DNA of 64,000 bases from Trichuris trichiura (taxonomy: Eukaryota > Nematoda > Enoplea > Trichinellida > Trichuridae), in contig JBAJFE010000008.1 in NCBI GenBank assembly GCA_037903355.1, positions 124,001-188,000 of the forward strand, given 5' to 3'. Position 1 is the first letter of the stretch. The number at the start of each line of letters is the position of its first letter. The notes below the pieces were generated by a model. The model was not told the DNA's origin and ran no database searches. It saw only the letters and a list, made by a program, of their open reading frames with translations. Shown piece after piece: positions 38,101 through 50,771 of the stretch. The position numbers and the translations under genes are program-made.

Positions 38101-38774
38101 CTGTAGCTAAGTTTGGCAACTTAATTAAATAAATTTAGCAGCTGTATCTTTACGCCGCGTTGATTGATAGATTGTACTTTACGAACTATTTTTATTTAGG
38201 ATAAAGAAGTACATAAATAAAGGAATTAAAAACTGAACTAACAACTGCTCGTATTCTACGAAAGTGAAACGTCTATGCTTTATTATTTATTAGACAAAGT
38301 TTTCGGTAAAAAACTAGAAAATTTTAATCATAAAAGGTGACCCGTGAAAAGAAAATTCGCTCACCCAGAAATCACGTCGATGGTTGAAGACAGTTCTTTG
38401 TGACGCCTTGCTAAAATGCGCAACCGCCAACAAGTCGGCTTTACGAGCTTAGAACCACAAAAGACCAACCGAAAATGGCTTCCGAGCAGACTTCTTCCTT
38501 TGCCAACCTTATCAGCATATCTTTAATTGTTGCTTTACTTTCCACTTGTGAACAAGCGACGGAACACCTGCGAGAACAAAAAAAATAAAGCAAACAGCGG
38601 AAAGTCAAGTGAAAATAGGAATTGGCTAGCTAATGCACGTTCCAAAGCGCAATTCCTACAAGGGCGGAAAGGCAAATACATTCGCCAGTTTTTGAGCCCA
38701 TTTTGCTTAAACAGAGAAAGTAAATTAGCAAACAATTTAATGCTTACGACTCGTGCAAAATAGCAGTGCTGCAT
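32146..38774 (-). CDS. TUBGCP3: Gamma-tubulin complex component 3 (GCP3)
   Basis: Twenty-three exons in transcript order: 38680-38774, 38470-38567, 37835-37933, 37703-37770, 37382-37455, 37047-37102, 36561-36676, 36380-36505, 36259-36327, 36047-36188, 35766-35926, 35595-35705, 35434-35539, 35251-35378, 35129-35193, 34865-35069, 33198-33289, 33105-33148, 33022-33089, 32816-32947, 32617-32757, 32440-32559, 32146-32259. They join in frame to 809 residues (human GCP3 has 907). Family landmarks in order are GVLISQAYVMMHTRDP (about 316-331), IVDWMFVGAFDSPSDDFF, VLLVGKSIIYVRNIC (about 406-420), ILLGRGDFFTAFI (near 490), RLFLFLWRLRHADYLM, FNSASDFDCVVSAHRSFL and SDLRYLSFSID at the end. GCP3 pairs with GCP2 in the gamma-tubulin small complex that nucleates microtubules at centrosomes. 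One intron seems to be GC-AG. The first five exons rest mainly on phase agreement and the N-terminus is tentative. Confidence 0.88.
35540..35594 (-). other. Inferred GC-AG intron (55 nt) in GCP3
   Basis: The homologous stretch ...FAKK|VLLVGKS... is split between exons 35595-35705 and 35434-35539. The acceptor is a clear TTTTAG. At the donor the transcript reads AAAGAAG|GCATTG, and no GT keeps both frame and homology. The 55-nt length matches its neighbours. Confidence 0.7.
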
Positions 38775-39513
38775 TTGGAGCTTGACATCGCGTCCATGAC
38801 GTGCGGGACAAAACTTAGCTCCATGTCTTACTGTAACTAGCAAGGAAGGCAGGTTACCCAATTAAAATAGTGAAAATTTTCTATTTGTTTCGCTTTTAAA
38901 CCGTAATTTCAGTTTTTCATTGTGTCGTAGAGCAATTTTCTATGTTGTTTGCTCGCTGCGCATCAATCGGCAGAACGATTTTAAATTTTGTTTCTCGGAC
39001 GCTCATCAGTTACGCTGCAACCTTGTTAGCTATCCTGTTTTGCCTTAGCCTAAACTCAAGTCGAAATAAATGTTTTGTGTGTAGGCTTACCTTTTCGTAC
39101 AGGCAGAACAGGAAAACTGGTAGGATTGTTAAGAAGGAACCTGCTTTTTTCAAGTTACAGTAAGACTAGCGGGCTCGTCTCGAAAAACGACACCATTTCG
39201 TCTCTAATTCGTAAAATTGAGTGTTTGCTAGCCTATTCAAGTCAGCATCAGCTTTGAATAGAGAAAAAACCCATTTTAATGCGGTTCTTAAGGTAATACT
39301 ATTATTTTGCGCGCTTCAACTTCTACCCACTAAACATTTAAATTCTTATAAGGTAAAAATTTGATATTCAAACTATGAATAGATTTGATACGCTTTCCGA
39401 AATGAATACTGCAACGGCGTACGCATCAATAAGCAACCATTAGGTTTTCTCGGTAAAGTTGAGTTCCGCTGGTCAAGTTGCATTGGAAAAGGACGGAATT
39501 TTGCCGGAACGTT
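38775..39513. other. Spacer between GCP3 5' end and MRG15-like 3' end
   Basis: Both flanking genes are on the minus strand. The stretch should hold the GCP3 promoter and the MRG15-like 3' UTR. No AATAAA in the minus sense was found close to the MRG15-like stop. The open frame at 38535-38861 (-) mixes GCP3 exon and intron sequence and extends a little into this spacer. No other gene is seen. Confidence 0.5.
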
Positions 39514-40620
39514 CTAATCGTCGTAAACTTCTCTGATGTGGCTTGGAAGTACGGTTGCGTATCTGTCCAACCTGAGCAGGCGTTTTTTCCTTTTGAGGAA
39601 GGCGAAAAATTCCAACAACAGGGGAAGTATGGTTTCCATTTCCGACTTGGTCACTTTGGCCGACTTCAGTATGTCTCTGAGCGAAAAGCAAAACCGCACC
39701 AGATGGGCGTAACCGTAAATGTCGCAGTATGCCACCTGCGGCATTGTCCGCGTTATTTCCTCCAACTGAAACCGTTCAAACCTGTACAACAATTGCAACG
39801 GCAAACACTTGTTGAACAGGGACTTCATACATCTCAAAAAGACGCGATATTTTCTAAAATATGCAAATTTTACAACGCGTAACTACATTGTTAAAAGAAA
39901 CGAGTCCACAGTGGACATTATTACCCTGCTGCTTCTAAGTCCTCCGAGATGGCGCGATCACAAAATTTTGAAAGAATTTGAGCGGCACTTGGAAAAGCCG
40001 GAATATTTGGAATATATAGATCTTTCGTCACCCAATGATGATCATCTCGAAGAACGTCAATTAGACCTTCCGGGATAAGTTTTTTGTCAATAGAGTCGTC
40101 GGTCGACGACGATCCCTTTTTCTCATGCGCTACTGAGGAGTCATTCCTTTTTCGGCAATGTTTTCCAGGCGTTTTGGCTGTTTTTTCATCTTGAACATTG
40201 CAAGGTCTTCTAGGGCGACGTTTCTTACCAGTGTTCATAGGTTCGTTTAACTTCGGAATTCCCGAACCGGGAGCTATTATACGACAACGACCGTCTATAC
40301 GACCATCCAACAAAGAAAAAATGCTTACGAGCAACGCAAGTTTTCAGTTTTTCCTTCAATCTCGCAATGGGATCTTCAATTGCTGGCGCCTTATCGCTAA
40401 CGCTCTTCTTAGTAGCAGCCACCTTGCGAAGCCGGCTGGCCGGAACCGATTCGTCCCATTCCGTTCCCCAACCAACGTAATGAATTCTGTACAGTTGGCT
40501 CTTGCGGCTTTTCTTTTGGCCAATTATCGTCGCCTTGTACCATTGCCGCCGGTACTCGCATTCAACTTTTTCGCCCACACTGTACGTAACGGCTGTTTCC
40601 GCAACGGTCGGCTTTTCCAT
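39514..40620 (-). CDS. MORF4L1: MRG15/MORF4L1-type chromodomain protein
   Basis: Three exons: 40329-40620, 39925-40273, 39514-39853, giving 326 residues (human MRG15 short form about 323). ATG 40620 is the first ATG in frame. The N-terminal chromo/chromo-barrel domain (about residues 10-65) contains YRIHYVGWGTEWDESVP. A basic linker with GKKRRPRRP is a likely nuclear localisation signal. The C-terminal MRG domain (about 165-320) begins KKLIPEGLIDVLRDDHHWVT and contains LQLLYRFERFQLEEI. MRG15 proteins read H3K36 methylation and recruit NuA4/Tip60 acetyltransferase or Sin3 deacetylase. MSL3 is a relative with the same architecture and cannot be fully excluded. The first intron start allows two acceptors in the same phase. 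The 55-nt version is preferred because it matches the other introns. Confidence 0.88.
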
Positions 40621-43600
40621 GTCGCCAAAAGCGAGACAACAAAACAACTGAAATTGAAACGGTAGAAAACGACAAATAGTCTGCGCTACATTAGCGCTCG
40701 ATATTTTCCATTAAACTCCCGAAGAGTACTGTAGATAAAAAAAGAGAAATCAAGTTCTATTAGTCCAACTAACCGCAAGGAACCTTAACTTAAGCCCAAA
40801 ATCCAGTCCTATTGCACCCATGAATTGTAGACAGCTTAAGCTTACGCCAAAAATTAGCATTTAGTAGAAAGCAAGCCGCTTGAGACTAACACAACCTCAT
40901 TTTAGTTATACCTACAGTGTCAAGGTTATACAAAAAGTAACGTGTCTATCCATTACCTTTTGTAGTGCGTTTTCAAGCTTCACAAACGTAACTTTACGCT
41001 TAACCGCTAGTTAATTTTCTATCGTTGCTAAGTTAATTTAAAAAGGTCGCCCGCTGACGCTATAATCACGCAACCGTCAACTTTCCACCAACCATCGTTC
41101 AGCCGCTCAACGTGAAACATTTTCGAAGCTCAATTGAAATAGAAAATATTTTATTTTTTAAAACTCAGCTGTTTTGCTTTCTTTCCCGGCGAGCAAAACC
41201 TAACGGCGAGCACGCAAGGGTAACCGTTAAAGCTTTGTCATCAAAACACTTTCCAAGTCAGCTTTTATTGAAGCTCGTCACTTTTGAGAACTTTTTTATT
41301 ACTAAGAAACTGCGATAACGAAGATGCGGAGGATCTTGTCTCTTAGCCGCACCGCGCTTGGTGAAATGCAGGTTCATTTCCGGCGAGCGTGCCGTCAACC
41401 TCTCATCCCCTTACCGACGAGCGTGCTGGACATGTTGCTTTGCTAGTACCTAAATCTAAGTCACAAAATATGCTTTAAACTTAGGCATAAGCTTGAGTAA
41501 GGGCAGAGCAAGACGACAGGTAGACCTACAGTATGACAGTGAGCGGCTAAGAGACAAAAACCGACACAAGATTTCAAACAACTAACAGCGAACTGAACCA
41601 AGAAGAAGAAGTACGTTAGCTTAGTAGCCGAAAAACATCAAAGTGCGTTAAAACAAATAGCCTAAGCGATTAGCGTCAAATAAATGCTAGCGCTTTGAGG
41701 AGGCCTTAACGCTTGAAGAATTAGGGTTGAAGAGGAAATTTAATAAAGAAAAAGTCTGTTGGAATCAATAAAAAATAACTGTGCAAAGAAAAACTAATTC
41801 CTTTGGCTAATTGCTCGCTGCATCGTTCAGTCTGGACAATCGAGCTTTTACTTAATTTACACCTGCCGAAACGCATTACGAATAATGCTGAGTATTAAGA
41901 ACGTTACGTCACTATTCATACGAAATTAACAACTTTACTGCCACTCTTTGATGAGTTTGTTTGGCGAACAATCTCTCTCCGATAAGTAATCCGGAGAAGA
42001 TGTCAGCTTTGGAATTAATCGAAAAGAAACGCTAAAGCTGATTTACAAAAACTTTACCGATCGTTTAAATCGGATCCTTACAAAAGTACTAAACAGAAAG
42101 CAAAATTAACCTTTGGTATTCAGTATCAAGAACCAAAGCTGGTGACGATTAATTCTACTTTTAGGATAGTCAGGGTTATTGGACAGCTTAATATATTGCT
42201 GAAGCAAAGCAGAAACTTACCGCTGTCGCTTTCTTCAATGGAGAAAACGCGAACGGACCATTAACGAACCTAACAATCGTTAATAATACGAACTACAAAA
42301 TATTAATGAAACGCAGGTATTAACCGGTCGTTCACGAAAATCCTATTTTTAAAAATAAGCAATAAGCGCACAGTTAAATTCGGAAGTGTTGAAATTGTGA
42401 ATATTTTTGATCTACAATTTCAAGTGTTACCTTAAAGTTAAGGAAGGTGTTATCACAGCTTTTCCTTACAAGATGACGCAGTAATTTTAAAAGTTCTCCT
42501 CTGGAGATAGATCCTAACGGATTGGTGCAGTTGCAGCCGTCAGAATTAGCTTCCCGCGCTATAATAATTACAGCTCACCAAACTAAGCTATAATGCGTTC
42601 ATTTTTCCGTTCCGCCTTATGTTCTTTGATTTTGCTAGCTATGAGCTATTAAAAAAATTAAAACCTGTTGAAAAAAATTGCGCCATTAAAATGTTTCATC
42701 TTTGTACAGACTTTTACTGGGTTTTGTTTAGAGTCAACGTATTTTCGACTTGCTTTGGTGTTGTTCCATTTTCTAGAAATCTGCATGCTCACCGGTAAAA
42801 TACGATGTAATCTAGTTTTGAATACGCGGATAAAACCGCTAGAATTTTTCAGTTCTTCAAAAAAGCGGAATTACGTAACCTAAACTGTATCTTCAATTCC
42901 GCGTCGATTGTTGCGACATTGCGTAACCTAAAATTTATTTTACAATGTATACACTGTTCAAAATGCCCTAAAGCATTACGCTTTCATTTCTTGCCTTTCC
43001 TCCCTGCTTTTGGGGTATAACGATTAAATTACCTTTCCCGTTGCTAATTAAATTTCAGCTTTTGCTTTTTGTCAATTCGTTTTTTCTAATCGCGATTTTT
43101 CTACTCTTCAAACCCTTTTCTTGTTGGGAGCAGTCGTTCGAGCTAAAGATTATTTTTTCCGTATTAATGACATACAGGTTCGTTCTTACAGTATGAAAAA
43201 CTTTGTTCATTCCACTATTTATCCCTTTTAATAATCCCGTAAGTGACACTTTTTCGACGTAGTTCTCTTTTTCGATGATTACTTGGCCTTTACTAATTGG
43301 ATTTAATTGTTTTTAAAAAGCTTTTCGCGCAATGTTTTGCAGTATATTCGTTAAAACCGTTAAACCAAAAAAGTTCTTTTTTACTGTCTGTTCGTTGTGT
43401 TCTTGGGACGTTTAGTTTTTCCGGGCGCTCATCTGCGCAGTTGAACAATGATTAAAGTCGTTCTCTGTCAGTAGCGCTTGAAATGTTGTTTTTCCTGTAA
43501 ATCATTTAAAAACCCAAGAGCGACATGCCTTCAGCTTGTCTGAACAAAACGATTTCGTCGAGCAGGCAATGCGAACGCTCTGCTCGATGCTTAGTAGGTT

Positions 43601-43760
43601 AAATTTCCACTTGGGGAGCGTCGCATTTGTTGGGCTTCAAAATTTTGGCAGTTTCCTCCATTGATGTCTCGGAGGAATTCGCCACGTTTGTCATTGCATT
43701 ATTTAAGACTTGCTTCTTTCAAGCTAATCGTACGAAGTTGCGAAAGACACTTTTTACGTT
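40621..43760. other. AT-rich spacer, nothing recognised
   Basis: About 3.1 kb between the divergently transcribed MRG15-like and SPSB genes. Both promoters must lie here. The open frames are short and share no recognisable motif, and no tandem array or RNA gene was seen. Confidence 0.5.
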
Positions 43761-44720
43761 ATGGGGCAAAGGGTGTCTGGTGGTTTGAGCTGCGATGGTT
43801 TGGACAACCTACCCCTACCTGCCGACGTATTTTCTTCGTCTACGCAAGACAGTTCCGTGGTAAGGCATTGGCGCAGCGTTCTTCCGGGAAAGTTAGCCGA
43901 AGTGCTAAAGACCCCTCCCGCATCTCGAGATGTTCAGGTATGTGTCTCCTTTTGTTGTCTTCTTCCCACTGGCTCCTTTCTTTTCCCAGGAAGCCAATGC
44001 ATGGAACCCAAACGATTGCAGCGTTAACATATTTGTCAAAGAAGACGATTGCTTGACCTTCCACCGTCATCCTGTTGCGCAAAGTACGGATGGTATTCGG
44101 GGAAAGATGGGTTACAGCCGTGGTTTCCATGTATGGGATGTATGCTGGCCGACTCGACAGAGAGGTACTCATGCGGTGATTGGAGTAGCCACCATTAATG
44201 CCCCTATCCATACGTACGGCTACTGCTCACTTGTCGGCTCCAATCCATTTTCATGGGGTTGGGATATTGGACGCAACAAGCTGTACCACGACAGGGAGCA
44301 TTTGCCATCCCAACCTTATCCGGTGGTTTCGCCTGACGAGCCAACCTTTATGTTACCTCAGGACTTTTTTATGGTATTGGATATGGACGAGGGAACGCTT
44401 GCTTTTTGTACCGGCACTCAGTATCTCGGCGTGGCCTTTCACTCCTTAAAAGGAAAGAAACTTTATCCAATCGTTTCCGCTGTTTGGGGCCATTGCGAAG
44501 TGACTCTCAAGTACGTTGGTTGTCTTCAGCGTAAGTGACCTTTTCTCTCTTTTTTTTTTAAAAATATATCCCGCCTTTGACATGTATTTTATCAGGGCCA
44601 TGTTCGCTGGCTGATCTTTGCCGTTGCGTAATTCGTCGGCGGTTGACTGACAAGAATATCCATCGTCTCCACCAGCTGAATCTGCCACCAATGATTAAGC
44701 AGTATCTACTTTATCAATGA
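43761..44720 (+). CDS. SPSB1: SPRY domain-containing SOCS box protein (SPSB1/4-like)
   Basis: Three exons: 43761-43937, 43990-44530, 44596-44720, giving 280 residues (human SPSB1 has 273). The start MGQRVSGG matches the MGQKVTGG of vertebrate SPSB1. The SPRY/B30.2 domain (about residues 60-228) carries [47 protein letters not shown] and [17 protein letters not shown]. The SOCS box (about 238-280) contains SLADLCR and ends KQYLLYQ. These proteins recruit Elongin B/C-Cullin5 ubiquitin ligase to substrates carrying a DINNN-type peptide, such as Par-4, VASA and iNOS in other animals. The strong SPRY conservation suggests the peptide pocket is intact. It could be orthologous to SPSB1 or SPSB4, which are co-orthologues in vertebrates. 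The introns are 52 and 65 nt. Confidence 0.95.
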
Positions 44721-47089
44721 TGTTTTCGGGGACAGCATTGTCGTTGAGAGCACGTTTTTTCCGGTCCTTTGCCATTCCATGTTTTAATAATGTCTGCACT
44801 CTTTTCTCCAAGGACATACTGATCGTTTTACAATTATTTCATCAGCTCACAACTTGCAGGATGACATTGACAGCCTCCTATGGTACTCGTTAATCATTAT
44901 ACCCATTGTCCTCATGTAATATTCTTCTTTTTAATGTTAGGTCGTTACTTGATTATTCTGTTTAAGGTCTTTGTCCCGCTGGTCCATTACCAACGGTTAT
45001 CCTTTGTTGTTCGTTGGTATTTCTCGTTGGCAGTGACCAGTGATTAGTGGAGCGAAGTATTGCCATTTTGAGTCTCCATCCACAACCGAGGAAATCTTAC
45101 TTATATTTTATTGCTGACAATGCGCGCATAAATGCTTAACGGGTAAACCACTGTACCATTATTGAGCCGGTTGTTCTGCTGCCAAACTTTGACAATTTTG
45201 ATCAATCATCGCGGTCGGTTATTCCAAACTAAATATGCTTCCATATTTGACGCTTGAAATGGTATTGCCTACACTTTTGCTCTCTTCCGTAAACCCATTG
45301 ACTCGTAGAGTTATCCCAAAAGACCGATAGGAGATTATGCAAATCCACCATGTTGGGCTCACCGAAGGAAAATGAGCTTTTATTTTCGAATTTTAGTCTA
45401 TTCGCTTCGGTGTGCTCCGTACTATAACGGAATTGCGGATGTTGACTCGAGTACGAAAGAGGCGAGCGGAAATTGATCATAAAAGATAAATTTTTCCTGA
45501 TATGGTATTGGAGTCATCGTACACCCATCAGTTAAGCAACAACGTGGAATGATCGAAGAAAGTGACATCCACTTTGACGCGTAATTACGATGTTCAAGTG
45601 ACGGAATGTCAAACGTTTACGGCGAATCTAATTATGTCTCCTTCTTGGGATTCCAAGGGAGCACTTAACGCTCCAGCGAGTACCATAGTTCAATTTTTTT
45701 CGCCTTCGCGTTAAGTCAAACTATTGACCGCAGTTGCAAGTGAATTAGCAGAACTTCCTAATCTGGTGGTCAACTGGCAATGCGCTAACAGAAAAAATTA
45801 AATTCGCGTCGATAAGCGTCTATTCCGCTTAAATTCCGCTGTTTTCATTTTGCAGAAGAAGACGCAATGTTTTGACGCAGACACGATTGGACATATGGGC
45901 TTATTTCAGCTTACATCCACTTTGAAGAGAATTGAAAAGCGTTAATTTATTTTCAGAATGCAGTAGCGGGGTTAACGGTTTGTTTTACTTCCCCTAAATG
46001 GTCACTTTGCTAGCGCGTAATGAAACGAAAACTTGCTTCGCTTTAAATTTTTCAACAAAAGATTACTAAAGTTTTGTGAAAGCTTTTTTGAAACGGTAGG
46101 GCGTTTACGAACGCCAGCTAAGTCGTGTAACGGCAACGCAAAAAATTCAAACGAACATTTCGACAGTTTGTACTTGAGCATCAGACTTTTGTAGTAGTTG
46201 CAGCTTATTCCCGTTCCAAATGAACCAAACGGTTCGCTCGTTAATGAGAACTTTTTTCAACGTCGGCAATTTTTACAGAAAATATTTTTGTGTTCATAGA
46301 GGGCGCTGCAAGCTGATATTTTAGCATATGTAACTTTGTCAGCATTGCAACCTTATTTTATGCTGAACGTTTATACGTACATTTATATACACCGCAAGGC
46401 TTTTTGTAAACTTTTTAGAGTATTTTACATAGCTCTCCTCAAATGAATAAGATATTATGTTGTAGGTAAGGAAGAGCAATTGAAATTTTAAATTGTATTC
46501 TTCTTATTATTATTAATCAGCTGTAGAAAAACTAGAAAAACGTGTGCCAATGAGATATTTGCCTCTTCAATGCGTGGAACAAAGCCAGCGGTTGATGTGA
46601 CGCTTAGGATCGTACAACCTAACTTGATTATCATTGAATGTGTAAGATATTGAAAAATGTCCTTTGCCGCTTCGATTTGGTGGTTTCCAATTGATTTAAC
46701 AGTCTCCCACTAAAAAATACAATCTTATTTTTTTAGTAATTCATTTCTAATATTCCACCGATCGTTCACGAAAACTCTCGCTAGCTTCCGCATCATTAAG
46801 TTAGGAAACGGTAAAACAGTAACCTTTCAACTTGGAAAAATTGAAAGTTCGTTTAATTTATTGTTCCAGAGCTTGCATTTTAATATTTAGTAGTCTCATC
46901 TTGTTGGTCAAGGGTGTTGCTAGACGTTAAAAGTTGTTATGCTATTTCGTAATACGAAGTTTTGATCTCTGCCTTTGCTGCTGCCATTTTCTTTAGTTTC
47001 TGTTATATTTAAAGAGCGCCTTATTTTTATAACATTTCTTGGTAGGTTTATTTGCTATTTTTGTAGGCAACCGTACTTCTCGTTGAAGC
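44721..47089. other. Spacer between SPSB and ATAD3
   Basis: Both neighbours are on the + strand. No gene is supported. The longest ATG-initiated frame is 45229-45480 on the minus strand (83 codons), which has no recognised motif. The last hundred bases before 47090 should be the ATAD3 promoter and 5' UTR. A possible acceptor (TTTTGTAG) sits about 25 nt before the ATG, which could mark a trans-splice site or a 5' UTR intron. Confidence 0.5.
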
Positions 47090-50000
47090 ATGTCGTGGCT
47101 GTTCGGAATTAAATCTCCGTCAACACCAATCGCTGGGATGCCACCACCTCCCGGCGACGGTGTCGGCGGAGATGACAAAGGTCCACCGGATAGCTCTCGT
47201 ATGCAATACGCTTTTGATTCGGCGGCTTTGGAACGAGCCGCTACGGCGGCAAGGGAACTTGAAAAGTCTTGTAAGCGACACCCGTAATCTCTGTTCTGCT
47301 TTCCATATTTCGCTGTTTGGCCAGCGCATGCAAAAGAGGCGTTGGAATTGTCAAAAATGCAAGAACAGACCCGACAATTAGAGTTTCAAAGTAAGATAAA
47401 GGTGAGTGTCGCTACTTGAAAGATTTGCAGGTACCTATAATTTACGACTGCGTCTATCGTTGTTTATTTTTATATTTTTAATTCATTTAACTTGTTTGAA
47501 AGCTTAGGAATTCGATGCACTCACTGCTCAGTCGAAAGTGGAAGAAAAGCGGGTGTACGAACAGGAAAGACGAAAGACTTTGCAAGAAGAGAGCAGACAG
47601 GTTCAGCTTCGCGCCGAATACCAAGATCAGCTTAATAGGAAACGCTTTAACGAGGAACAAGCGTTGATGAAGCAAATGCAGGAGGAACAGTTGCGAAAGC
47701 AGGAAGCGTCCGTTCGCCGTCAGGAAGAGATCAGGAAAGGTACGTTGCATTTCAACCGCTTTAATTCATCTTACAAATTTCCCCCTGTAGCCACGCTGGA
47801 GCACGAAATGCAGTTGAAGCACAAGTATGAATTGGAGAAGGTCAGAGAGCAAGCAAAAGCCAAAGTGGCCGCCGAACGTGAAAATCGTGACGTGTACTTG
47901 GAGCAACTTAAACTGAAAGAGTCGGAACGACGCATCACCGTCTTGGAATCAATTAAGTAATTAATCTGCTACAACTAATATACGGACGAGTAATTACCGT
48001 ATAGTTCTAGTCTTCCTAAAACGCCTTACGAAAATCCTTAATGACGCTTACAAGCAGCCAGTACTTCTTAGCTACGAGCGTTGCAACGTTTTATATTGTG
48101 TCAACGTATCAACGCGTTATTTTACCCGAAAATATGTCGAAATTGTAGAAATTCTTAAATTTGTTTCATTACTGTATTTATTGTTACCTGCATACTCTTT
48201 ATGTTTTATATTCAATTTTTTTGGTTAAAAAACAAACGCGACATGTTTAACAATATTGACGTTCTTTCCCTTGACTTGATAGATGCTCAAACAATGGAAT
48301 ATGTTTTCCGGAAAATAGTTTTACAATTTTTTACTCTGCTCCAGTGCTGTTACCTTCATTTATGTAAATTATGCTTTGATTCCCTCAAATGTAGCGCGCA
48401 ATGCTTTATAATAACAAGTAGTATTGTGCTAGACTTGATAGATTGAGCCTGCGCATCCCGAATTTTAAAAACATTGTTTTTCGATTAAGAATGCTATCTT
48501 TTCAAAAGCCAAAGGTTTACCCTTTTGGCTTTAGCAAATTTCGTCTTTTTAGAATTGAAAATCTGCTTGTATTTTTTTAGAACCGGTGGGCAGCTGATTG
48601 GGTCAAGCTTGCAGGCATTCACCGGTGATATAGGAAGATTGATGAATACGGTACGCTGTATCCTTTTTTGGCAGTCGATTGAATTTTACCGCGTCGATTT
48701 GCATTGCAGGCAGCCGGCATTTCCGTACTTGCCTTAGGAATATACATGGCAAAGCATGCCACCTCCGTTGGAGCTCGATATTTGGAAGCTCGTCTTGGAA
48801 AACCTACACTGATCCGGGAAACTTCTCGAATAACTCCTCTCGAAACATTGAAACATCCCATTAAGGTATCTACACCATCTTGTTTTACATTTGAGTTTCT
48901 ACCAACTCTGAAGCGCGCTGTCCATTTCCGCGTTTTTGTACCTCTACTATTCCTTTATCCCGAAAGTTCTAGACTAGATGACGTTTTCAGAGCGTCGACA
49001 TGACGTCATAAGTGGAATATTCCGCTTATGACATCATTAAACGGCTTAAGACGCGGTATTACTTTGTAAAATCAAAAGATCAGCTTTTAAGTCAAAAATC
49101 ATTGCCAAAAAATGCTCTACTTTAAAGTAGACATTTGAACAGAATTTATCCTGTGAAGTTTCCCTTACGCAGGATGCGTTTCATTTCTATTACTGTACCT
49201 GCAAATCTTACAGACCCTTTAAAAGTTGAGATACGTAACATTTTTGATTTTTAGTGTTCTGCGTAGGGGAGCATTTACATGCTTTAGGTCAATTAATAAG
49301 CATAACACGTATAATAACCTATTAATTGACTAACCTTAGCGTTAATTCGACTTTTGTTCGGCATCCGTAATATGTTCAACAGTTTATACGCTGTTACTTG
49401 CAGACGTGCGTAAAACTATTTCGTCGACAAGGTGATCCATTAGCCGGTGTCGTTCTGCACGTAAGTGAATAATGTTTGGTCTCCATTTTTTCGTGAAGTA
49501 ATTCCATTAGCTTTTTAGCCAGCTCTCGAATCTCGTCTTCGAGATATAGCCATAACGACGAAAAATACGAAAAGGAATCGCGGCTTGTTCAGAAATTTTC
49601 TGTTTTACGGTCCCCCCGGAACTGGCAAGACTATGTTTGCTAAGGCAATGTGTGCGCCAACTTTTCGCTTCCATTAACGCCGTCCGTAATGCAGGGTTTG
49701 GCGGCACACTCCGGAATGGACTATGCAATCATGACTGGAGGGGATGTTGTACCTTTGGGTCGCGACGGGGTCTCCGAGATGCACAAAGTTTTCAATTGGG
49801 CATCAAGTTCTAGAAAAGGGTTAGCTGACAGCCTTTTCAACATCCGAATGTGATCCACGCGTTTTTCTTACCTTTAGACTGATATTGTTCATCGACGAAG
49901 CGGATGCCTTTCTTCGCAAGCGAAGCACCGTATGTTTCTTACAAAGAGGCTATCTTTGGTAAAGATGCATATTTCAAGGAGATAATTAGCGAAGATATGA

Positions 50001-50771
50001 GAGCCACATTGAATGCTTTCCTCTATTGCACCGGCGAGCAAACAAACAAGTATAATAGTGTTGCATCTTGCTCGGTTCGTTTTCATCCAATTTTTTTGGC
50101 CTTTTTAGGTTTTCAATGGTTCTGGCAAGCAATCAACCGGAACAATTTGATTGGGCCGTTAATGACCGTTTGGATGAGATGGTCCAGTTTATACTACCAA
50201 CATTGGACGAATGCAAGCGAATGGTGCTTATCTATTTCAAAAAGTACATAGCGGAACCGGCCACTCAATCCAAAAGGTGCGCGCTGCATATTTCCCCAAG
50301 GCTTAAATATGTGTCTCTTCATTCGTTACGTTTTTTTAAAGATGGAACCGCCTTAAGTTGGCCGACTTTGATTGGGTAGCTAAGTGCGAATCCGTGGCGT
50401 CAAAGATTGTAGGTCTATCCGGACGCGAGATAGCCAAAATGGTCGTTTCCTGGCAGGTAATTGTTTTTATTTTTTCTATTTGCATATGCAATGAAGTTGC
50501 TAACACTGCTTTTACGCAGGCTTCCGCTTACGCGTCCGAAGATGGCGTACTAACGGAGGCAATGATTGATCAACGAGTAGAGGACGCGTTAAAGCAGCAT
50601 CATCAAAAGATGGAATGGCTTTCAATGGAACGTATCAAGCAGGCAAAAATGCAATCCGCCGATGTTACGACCAGCTCATTTGCTGAGAAAAACATGGAAA
50701 ACGAAAAGTTAGGCAATCTTCTGCTCAATGCCAACGCGCCTATTCAAAAGGCGCCCCCGAAGTTACAGTAG
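47090..50771 (+). CDS. ATAD3: ATAD3, mitochondrial AAA+ ATPase
   Basis: Fourteen exons: 47090-47270, 47325-47401, 47508-47739, 47791-47956, 48581-48650, 48710-48865, 49404-49460, 49519-49644, 49695-49819, 49878-49929, 49979-50049, 50109-50276, 50342-50456, 50520-50771. All phases agree and give 615 residues (human ATAD3A about 586-634). MSWLFGIK with a proline-rich stretch at the N-terminus matches the family. The long coiled coil (about 60-220) contains [21 protein letters not shown] transmembrane segment follows (near 243-260), then [15 protein letters not shown]. The AAA+ domain has Walker A GPPGTGKT (about 344-351), Walker [10 protein letters not shown] (near 400) and [18 protein letters not shown]. 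The C-terminal [17 protein letters not shown] is typical. It spans the inner mitochondrial membrane and links nucleoids, cholesterol transport and membrane contacts. The intron after Walker A seems to be GC-AG. AATAAA lies at 50930-50935. Confidence 0.96.
49000..49037. repeat. 38-bp imperfect palindrome in an ATAD3 intron
   Basis: Arms 49000-49018 and 49019-49037 pair around GGAATATTCC with only two non-Watson-Crick positions. The outer part of the left arm is TGACGTCA (49001-49008). It lies in the 538-nt intron between exons 48710-48865 and 49404-49460. Function unknown. Confidence 0.8.
49645..49694 (+). other. Inferred GC-AG intron (50 nt) in ATAD3
   Basis: Conserved residues [15 protein letters not shown] flank the gap. 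The acceptor AATGCAG is plain. At the donor the sequence is GCTAAG|GCAATG. The nearest GT (GTGTGC, 5 nt downstream) would break the frame. Confidence 0.75.
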
